This document shows positions 24,869 through 28,871 of a stretch of DNA of 28,871 nt, one piece after another (the first letter of the stretch is position 1; every line of letters starts with the position of its first letter). The position numbers and the translations under genes are program-made. The DNA is from a virus, in the IMG/VR virus record IMGVR_UViG_3300017714_000110, positions 1 to 28,871 of that record, one strand, 5' to 3'. The notes under the pieces were generated by a model that saw only the letters and a program-made list of their open reading frames with translations, made no database searches and was not told the DNA's origin.

Positions 24869-24874
24869 TAGTTA

Positions 24875-24888
24875 TTAATAAATAAAAT
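24875..24888 (+). promoter_or_regulatory. Second-class A/T motif (TTAATAAATAAAAT)
   Basis: This 14-mer contains AATAAATA, one base from TATAAATA. The identical 14-mer occurs at 28493, and in both places the ATG begins 9 bases after its last base. It could be a weak late promoter or a translation-start context; A/T-richness makes chance matches possible. Confidence 0.3.
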
Positions 24889-24896
24889 TTATAAAA

Positions 24897-25067
24897 ATGG
24901 ACACATTAAAATTAAAAGAACAGTTAGATGCACTTTATGAAACATTTTCAATCGAGCATAGTGGTAAATCTAAAGCGGCTCATGGTCGTGCTAGAAAAGC
25001 ATTAGGTGGAATTAAAAAACTAATTTCAGAGTATAGAAAAGCATCTGTAGCTGAGGATAAAAAATAA
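24897..25067 (+). CDS. Hc1-like (histone H1-type) DNA-binding protein
   Basis: This 56-residue protein, too short for usual ORF cut-offs, reads MDTLKLKEQLDALYETFSIE then GKSKAAHGRARKALGGIKKL and ISEYRKASVAEDKK. The pattern KAA..R.RKAL..I.K....YRK.S matches the core of bacterial histone H1-like Hc1 proteins (Chlamydia Hc1 has NKAAAQRVR and VYRKESI). Hc1 proteins bind and compact DNA; many Bacteroidota carry them. Here it may condense packaged phage DNA or affect host chromatin. The gene has a clear ATG and stop and lies 28 bp after the acidic core-like gene and 3 bp before the next gene. There is no leader peptide, although LKEQ occurs near the start. Assignment is by motif only. Confidence 0.6.
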   Translation: MDTLKLKEQLDALYETFSIEHSGKSKAAHGRARKALGGIKKLISEYRKASVAEDKK

Positions 25068-25070
25068 AAT

Positions 25071-26996
25071 ATGATCAACGAACGTAAACTTACTAAGGCT
25101 GAACTTAATAAAAGAGAAGATATTATCATGAATATGAAAGATAATAAAAGAGATTTAGTAAAAAAGTATGGTAAGGATGCAGAAGCTGTTATGTACGGAC
25201 GTGCTACTAACATGGCTAAAAAACAAACCAAAGAAATGAGAGATCCTAAAATAACAGAATTAATTAAAGATGCATTAAAAAATCCTAAAAAAGCAGATTT
25301 GAATAAAGATGGTAAGCTATCTGATTATGAAAAAACCAGAGGGGCTGCTATTGAAAAAAATATCAAAGAGGAAGATTTAGAAAGTGGTGCCCATGGTGAT
25401 CCAATAGATGCAGAATTAGATGTTACTACAGCAGCTCCAGATCATACAGAAGAAGAATCTGTATTAGGTTTAGAAGAAGATGCAACACCAAAAGGTGAAG
25501 ATTTTACTTATGATTATGAAGATATAGGTCAATTCTATTTAGAAGGTTTTAATAAACCTCACTCATTAAATAATAGTGAGTTAGAAATATTAGGTAAAAG
25601 AATTGTTAAACAATTATATAAAGGAGATATTGGTAAAGCATATGATGATTTATCAAAACATGCCAATATAAAAGAAGGAACAGATAACGAGATGGAATTA
25701 AAAGGTCGAGAAATGGTTGACTATATAATGAAAACTTGGAATTGGTCCGAAGAAAAAACACTAAAATTTCTTGCAGATAAATTTGGTAATTTAAAAGAAG
25801 ATTTAGATTTAGGCCATGAAGATAATGAACCTAGTATGATTAAAGGTGATTTATATCAAATTGGTAAGGCATCTATGAAATTATATAAAACCCTAGATCA
25901 ATTTGATGGTATGGGTGAGGTAGATTTACCTTCATGGTGGCAAAGTAAAATATTTAAGGCAAAAGAGGCTGTAGTTGGTGCTCAAGAATACCTTGATTTT
26001 GAACTTAACGAACCACAAATTGATGCTGTAGTTGACGCAAATACACGCGTTATAAACAACGACAATGTAGAAGCCATAGATAGCGTTGATATTGATGAGA
26101 CCGTTGAAGATTACATTACATCTGTGGATGATTTAACTGAAGAAAACATAACAGAAGCTATGAATATGAATAAATGGCGCCGTGCCTACAACGGAAAAGC
26201 ATTTGCTAAAAAAACAGTATATCTAACAGATTATAATAATAATAAAAAAAGATATACTATTTATTTTAAATATAAAGAAACACCTTCTAAAGATGTTGTA
26301 TCACTTAAAGAATCACATTATGGTAATCATGAAGGTAGTGGGATGGCATTTTCAATGTCTAATTTACAAAATAAACCAACATATCAATTTACATCAGATG
26401 ATAAATTTGAGTGGGATAATGAAGAAGAATTTGATGCTTGGGTAGCAGAAGGTCCTAAAGGTTTAGAAAGTTTATTAAGCTTTTTTGTAGGTGGTGGAAA
26501 TGTTGATAATGCTATTAGATCTTGGTTTGATACAGGTGTTACTGATAAAAGTAAATTAAGAATAGGACCTGCAGAATATTATCCAGATGCAGCAGTAAAT
26601 GAATCTACTTCATTAGAAGAAAATATGTCAGATGATTTATATTTTTCATTTTTAAATGATTTAAGAGATTCAGGTAAAACTAATATGTTTGGTGCTGCTC
26701 CTTATTTACAATCTGCATTTGATTTAGAAAAAAGAGAAGCTAGAGAAATATTAACTAGATGGATGAAATCATTTAGTGAAAGTATAATTGAAGGTTTACC
26801 TAAAGGATTTTGGGATAAAAAAATCGATGCCAAAGATGAAGACCAAGATGGTAAAGTAGATGAATCATATGATACATTAGTAAATAAAATCAAAAAATCA
26901 GGTAAATCAGAAAAAGCAGCAAAAGCTATTGCAGGTGCAGTAGCATCTTATAAAGCAAAAGGCGGAGGTAAAGGTCCAACAGCAAAACAAAAATAA
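25071..26996 (+). CDS. Multi-domain 641-aa protein, candidate packaged polyprotein
   Basis: Several separate units are visible. Residues 1-50 (RKLTKAELNKREDIIMNMKD; VMYGRATNMAKK) are a basic unit common in large marine phages. Residues 76-87 (DLNKDGKLSDYE) form a complete EF-hand-type calcium loop. Residues 150-243 are helical. Residues 244-314 (SMIKGDLYQIGKASMKLYK; WWQSKIFKAKEAVVGAQEYL) form a helical unit. Residues 365-505 are a beta-rich unit (KRYTIYFKYK; EFDAWVAEGPKG). Residues 518-575 are a helical unit (YFSFLNDLRDSGKTNMFGAA). After a second, incomplete EF-type loop (589-600) comes a Lys/Ala-rich tail. LKE at Glu243, LNE at Glu314, ITE at Glu362 and VNE at Glu511 fall between these units, as expected for protease sites. 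Function is unknown; a virion-internal role is inferred from the context. Confidence 0.65.
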   Translation: MINERKLTKAELNKREDIIMNMKDNKRDLVKKYGKDAEAVMYGRATNMAKKQTKEMRDPKITELIKDALKNPKKADLNKDGKLSDYEKTRGAAIEKNIKEEDLESGAHGDPIDAELDVTTAAPDHTEEESVLGLEEDATPKGEDFTYDYEDIGQFYLEGFNKPHSLNNSELEILGKRIVKQLYKGDIGKAYDDLSKHANIKEGTDNEMELKGREMVDYIMKTWNWSEEKTLKFLADKFGNLKEDLDLGHEDNEPSMIKGDLYQIGKASMKLYKTLDQFDGMGEVDLPSWWQSKIFKAKEAVVGAQEYLDFELNEPQIDAVVDANTRVINNDNVEAIDSVDIDETVEDYITSVDDLTEENITEAMNMNKWRRAYNGKAFAKKTVYLTDYNNNKKRYTIYFKYKETPSKDVVSLKESHYGNHEGSGMAFSMSNLQNKPTYQFTSDDKFEWDNEEEFDAWVAEGPKGLESLLSFFVGGGNVDNAIRSWFDTGVTDKSKLRIGPAEYYPDAAVNESTSLEENMSDDLYFSFLNDLRDSGKTNMFGAAPYLQSAFDLEKREAREILTRWMKSFSESIIEGLPKGFWDKKIDAKDEDQDGKVDESYDTLVNKIKKSGKSEKAAKAIAGAVASYKAKGGGKGPTAKQK

Positions 26997-26997
26997 T

Positions 26998-27453
26998 ATG
27001 ACAGCGGCAGAATTAAGGGAAAAAGTTAGATTACTTGTTCCAACTCTCGTTGGTAACAGAAAACAAGCTGAAGCAGCTGCTGTTGAATATGATGAATTTG
27101 CCAAATTTCCAGAACTAAAAAAAGTAATAGTTGATTTATTAACTCATGAATTTGATAATTTTATATCATCAATTGATTGGGTTGCTCCAAAACCTACTAC
27201 ATTTAGAATAAATTTAAAAAACGATTTTAATTTCTATCTAATATTTACAAGAACAAGTTGGATAGCCCAAGTTGAAGGTAAAAAATATTACTTACTTAAT
27301 TTACCAGAAGAAGAAAGAGCTATTGATGCTATTGCTCGTATTTTACGATATGGCGCTCCTGAAACAGCAGAATCTGCTGATGGGGGTTCATCTGATAGTG
27401 GGGGTGAAGAAGTAGATGTTGACATTGATGATACAACAGACATAGATATATAA
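26998..27453 (+). CDS. Small protein with acidic tail, unknown
   Basis: This 151-residue protein has a helical N-terminus (TAAELREKVRLLVPTLVG), an alpha/beta core (FRINLKNDFNFYLIFTRTSW, KKYYLLNLPEEERAIDAI) and an acidic tail (GEEVDVDIDDTTDIDI). No family is recognised. The tail resembles the acidic stretches of the 214-residue core-like protein and of the next protein (EEEVEIDVDV), possibly a shared interaction element for assembly. It follows the 641-residue gene by one base and shares one base with the next gene (TAATG), so these genes are translationally linked. Confidence 0.6.
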   Translation: MTAAELREKVRLLVPTLVGNRKQAEAAAVEYDEFAKFPELKKVIVDLLTHEFDNFISSIDWVAPKPTTFRINLKNDFNFYLIFTRTSWIAQVEGKKYYLLNLPEEERAIDAIARILRYGAPETAESADGGSSDSGGEEVDVDIDDTTDIDI

Positions 27454-28496
27454 TGGATAATATAACAAAATATTTACATAGAATAGCATATAAATTTCCT
27501 AAAGGATATCCTGATATGGATGATCCTAAGGATAAAGATATGTTATTCGAGTTAATCAAAACAATATCAGAAGCAGAAGAAGAAGTAGAAATTGATGTAG
27601 ATGTTAAAACATCAATCCCTTCTGGAGGGTCTGAAACATATAATGATACTATTAGATATGCTATATATGGTAAAGATTATAAAGATAAACCAATTCCAAA
27701 ACCCAAAAGTAAATACCCTTATAGAAATTCTACATTTAGTATAAGTGTTAATTCGGCAGATAAAGAAATGTTTGAAAAATTATACCCAGTTAAACCCCCA
27801 AAAGTAGGAAAAGAAATAGGTAGTGCTGGTTCTTTAGGTGTGGGAAATGGAGAAATTGCATTATATTGGTTATATCATTTTTCAAATAGTGCTAAAGTAA
27901 CAGAAGGTAGAGAAAAAGATGATCCGGATTTATATTTTAACAATCAGGGAGTAGAGGTTAAATCTTGGAGTACTGATAAAGGCTTACATGGTTTAGGAAG
28001 ATTTGGAGCTGATAAAGAAAATTTATCATTACTTTCACTTATATTTGGATTTAGTGCTCTAGTAAGTGTATTTGATGGTGAAAAAGGATTATCAAAAACA
28101 GTTAATCCAACTAATTTTAGAGGATTCCAACTTACGGCCGCTATGGAAAAAGTAAAAGAATTTAAAAATCTTTTAAATAAAAATAGCGATTTAGTAGATG
28201 AATATCCTTTATTTAAAAATATTAAATCTAACGTAGATAGAGTATATGATACATTAGATCTAAATGATTCAGATAGTTCTCAAGAAATGGGGAGAAAAAT
28301 GGCAATCCAACTTTTAAAACCGAAATTAGATAGAAAACCAGGAGATGGTAACCATTTAGCAAATGTAAAAGACAATGGGGAGGTTAAATTCTTTCAAATT
28401 AATTTTGATGAATTAAAAAATAGTGATGAATTGATGAAAGATTTTGAAGTAAAACAAAGTGCAATTAGAATTAATTTTGATAAAATTTGGGGTTAA
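27453..28496 (+). CDS. PD-(D/E)XK restriction-like nuclease with leader-like segment
   Basis: This 347-residue protein contains GNGEIALYWLYHF (about residues 130-142) followed by DDPDLYFNNQGVEVKSW (about 155-171), a PD...ExK core of restriction-type endonucleases with the catalytic Asp, Glu and Lys in place. Residues 30-50 read FELIKTISEAEEEVEIDVDV: a leader-like motif (ISEA) followed by an acidic stretch, so the mature protein may begin near residue 42. The C-terminal 150 residues are helical with a basic central part and end RINFDKIWG. Family nucleases cut double-stranded DNA; here a target might be host DNA or competing DNA, which is inference. The start is fused to the upstream stop (TAATG). 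Confidence 0.65.
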   Translation: MDNITKYLHRIAYKFPKGYPDMDDPKDKDMLFELIKTISEAEEEVEIDVDVKTSIPSGGSETYNDTIRYAIYGKDYKDKPIPKPKSKYPYRNSTFSISVNSADKEMFEKLYPVKPPKVGKEIGSAGSLGVGNGEIALYWLYHFSNSAKVTEGREKDDPDLYFNNQGVEVKSWSTDKGLHGLGRFGADKENLSLLSLIFGFSALVSVFDGEKGLSKTVNPTNFRGFQLTAAMEKVKEFKNLLNKNSDLVDEYPLFKNIKSNVDRVYDTLDLNDSDSSQEMGRKMAIQLLKPKLDRKPGDGNHLANVKDNGEVKFFQINFDELKNSDELMKDFEVKQSAIRINFDKIWG

Positions 28497-28506
28497 TAAA
28501 TAAAAT
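28493..28506 (+). promoter_or_regulatory. Second-class A/T motif (TTAATAAATAAAAT)
   Basis: This is identical to the 14-mer at 24875 and at the same distance from its ATG (28515). It overlaps the stop codon of the preceding gene. It may be a weak late promoter or a start-context element. Confidence 0.3.
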
Positions 28507-28514
28507 AAAACAAT

Positions 28515-28871
28515 ATGTGTAACTGCGGATGTAATACTTGTGATACTAAAAAATCAACGTTAATGTTAAATGAAAGTTTAGCGCCACGTGCTATATTGTC
28601 TGAGGGTTTAAAACACCATATAGACACTAATAAACCGCTTACTGAGCATTTATATCGTGCTGGCTCACGTGCTTACTTTGATTTATTTGCAGAAGCAAGA
28701 TCATTATATAGTAGAGGTATTTTAGAATTTACCAATGAAGATGATAAAGCTTTACTTACAGAAACTAATTTAGGTCATTTTGGAATGTTTGAAGGTAAAA
28801 AAGTACCATTAGATTTTCCTATTGAATTAAATGAACACATGGATCTTGAAGATGAATTAGCAAATATGGAA
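28515..28871 (+). CDS. Partial gene: Cys-rich N-terminus and leader motifs, unknown
   Basis: The gene runs off the end of the window after 119 codons. It begins MCNCGCNTCDTKK, a cluster of four Cys that could bind a metal. It continues with LMLNESLAPRAILSEGLKHH, containing LNE and LSEG motifs of the same type as the candidate protease sites of the upstream genes, and then a helical part (LYRAGSRAYFDLFAEARSLY) and LGHFGMFEGKKVPLDFPIELN. The order of a short N-terminal segment, paired cleavage-type motifs and a compact domain fits a processed virion protein. Its start lies 18 bp after the preceding stop, behind the second-class A/T motif. The product is not recognised. Confidence 0.6.
   Translation, partial: MCNCGCNTCDTKKSTLMLNESLAPRAILSEGLKHHIDTNKPLTEHLYRAGSRAYFDLFAEARSLYSRGILEFTNEDDKALLTETNLGHFGMFEGKKVPLDFPIELNEHMDLEDELANME

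Noticed and set aside
1-28871. tRNA genes, CRISPR arrays, insertion sequences, integrase or attachment sites
   Set aside because: No cloverleaf-like segments, spaced direct repeats, transposase or integrase motifs were seen; the dense single-strand gene layout leaves almost no room for them.

Overview
This window looks like part of the genome of a large T4-like (far-T4 type) contractile-tailed phage. It is very AT-rich, every convincing gene is on the + strand, genes are packed with 1-nt (TAATG) or short overlaps, and the first genes are a gp25-like sheath initiator and a gp6-like baseplate wedge protein in T4 order. No gene has a clear Shine-Dalgarno sequence; starts are preceded by A/T-rich DNA. 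Together with a small Hc1 (histone H1)-like protein, this hints at a Bacteroidota host, probably aquatic, but that is inference.

Region 1 (about 1-15270) is a baseplate/tail-fibre module. It holds a small helical protein, gp25, gp6, a beta-rich structural protein, a small coiled-coil protein, a giant 2496-residue protein (a possible gp7/P2 gpI-like wedge part, a LamG-like lectin domain and long fibre-like regions), and three further structural proteins, two of which share a C-terminal domain. A small beta module recurs in three of these proteins, in two of them as an apparent insertion into another domain.

Region 2 (15264-17478) is a short DNA-metabolism cassette: a GIY-YIG-like endonuclease, a Toprim primase with a zinc finger, and a RecB/Cas4-like PD-(D/E)XK nuclease.

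Region 3 (17500-28871) is the most unusual part. Many of its proteins begin with a short amphipathic peptide ending in a motif such as LKEA, LSEA or LAEG. This resembles the capsid-targeting peptides and prohead-protease sites of T4 internal head proteins. The region encodes a P-loop kinase, an 893-residue multi-enzyme protein (NMN-adenylyltransferase-like, pol-beta-like nucleotidyltransferase, an unknown domain, HExxH metallopeptidase, zinc ribbon, HAD phosphatase), zinc-ribbon and basic proteins, a small membrane protein, an acidic core-like protein, a Hc1-like DNA-binding protein, a second multi-domain protein and a restriction-like PD-(D/E)XK protein. In the 893-residue protein, [LIV]-N-E tripeptides fall between the recognisable domains, as expected of a polyprotein cut by a prohead protease. 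My working hypothesis is that this region encodes virion-packaged cargo injected with the genome.

A 15-bp motif (ATATTTATAAATAAA) containing the T4 late-promoter octamer TATAAATA is found exactly at three intergenic sites and near-exactly at two more, dividing the window into probable late transcription units.
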